Source: Deltaproteobacteria bacterium (GTDB lineage Bacteria > Desulfobacterota > Desulfobacteria > Desulfobacterales > B30-G6). Taken from it: a stretch of 22,953 bases of DNA. The DNA is taken from assembly GCA_019313725.1 (NCBI GenBank), contig JAFDAT010000009.1, forward strand, positions 1-22,953. Direction: 5' to 3'. A model generated the notes under the pieces. The model searched no databases. It worked only from the letters and a program-made list of their open reading frames with translations, and had not been told where the DNA came from. A program made the translations under genes and the position numbers. Shown here in pieces: positions 22,743 through 22,953 of the stretch. Position 1 is the first letter of the stretch; each line of letters opens with the position of its first letter.

Positions 22743-22953
22743 TCACAGCTTGAACAGGCGACGAACAATTCCTTTCCTGGGGACTACCGGTTCGGGAAGA
22801 CCCAGGTGTCTGCATATTGCGGACTCTATCTTTTCGCCAGGGATGTCGGAGCCCTCGACAATGATTTCATCACTCACCATGACTGCCGGCGCTAACGGCA
22901 AGTCCAGCTCAAAATAGTCATCCGTCATGTACTCTGCTTTAGGCTTGGAAATC
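22743..22953 (-). CDS. partial small thioredoxin-like protein, 5' end beyond the window
   Basis: The frame is open to the right edge with no stop, so the gene starts outside the window. The visible 69 residues read YFELDLPLAPAVMVSDEIIV, then EGSDIPGEKIESAICRHLGL and a basic end (RKGIVRRLFKL). The order of a strand with a cis-Pro-like LAPAV, a strand ending in VEG and a final helix resembles the C-terminal half of thioredoxin/glutaredoxin-fold proteins. The redox Cys pair, if any, would be in the missing part. An internal ATG at 22928 exists but the frame clearly continues above it. Confidence 0.65.
   Translation of the reverse strand, partial: ISKPKAEYMTDDYFELDLPLAPAVMVSDEIIVEGSDIPGEKIESAICRHLGLPEPVVPRKGIVRRLFKL

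Overview
The window looks like an accessory-rich chromosomal stretch of a Desulfobacterota (sulfate-reducer-like, former Deltaproteobacteria) genome. This is inferred from gene content: a URO-D family cobalamin-type methyltransferase, an FloA/NfeD operon, a ferredoxin-like protein next to an anaerobic-style glycerol-3-phosphate dehydrogenase, and two histone-H1-like Lys/Ala-rich DNA-binding proteins. No rRNA, tRNA or CRISPR array was seen.

Region 1 (1-7000) is dominated by mobile DNA. A complete-looking IS66-type operon on the minus strand (3740 to 535) carries tnpA, tnpB, a DUF4338/DruA-like passenger and tnpC, all with tight spacing. Next to it is an isolated URO-D family methyltransferase gene (3862-4968, +), then the C-terminal stub of an IS110-family transposase (about 4975-5209). 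Against that stub lies an IS4-like unit on the minus strand: a HARE-HTH protein gene (6665-6985) followed by a YREK transposase (6653 to 5210). That transposase frame is broken at a run of eight A residues.

Region 2 (7167-12329, all minus) holds a 431-residue protein of unknown function with an apparent winged-helix core. It is followed, in map order, by an operon read from 12329 down to 8904: long NfeD (ClpP-class membrane protease), short NfeD (OB-fold), flotillin-like FloA and a small membrane-anchored protein.

Region 3 (12330-14712) contains a long non-coding stretch, the first Lys/Ala-rich winged-helix protein (13233-13622), and a degenerate chimera of an RHS/YD-repeat gene fused in frame to the C-terminal part of an IS200/IS605 transposase.

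Region 4 (14842-21266, all plus) holds a YtrA-type GntR repressor translationally coupled to a slipin/stomatin-like SPFH protein, a secreted NTF2-like protein, and then a three-gene unit: a 4Fe-4S protein with an N-terminal helix-turn-helix-like region, glycerol-3-phosphate dehydrogenase and an FGGY sugar/polyol kinase. The last two suggest phosphorylation of glycerol or another polyol and oxidation of glycerol-3-phosphate. The iron-sulfur protein may be the redox partner or sensor (inference).

Region 5 (21267-22953) has a short hydrolase-like remnant, a 51-residue membrane protein, the second Lys/Ala-rich winged-helix paralogue (21898-22329) with the same promoter layout as the first, a 165-bp imperfect inverted-repeat element that looks like a MITE, and a partial thioredoxin-like gene running off the right edge.
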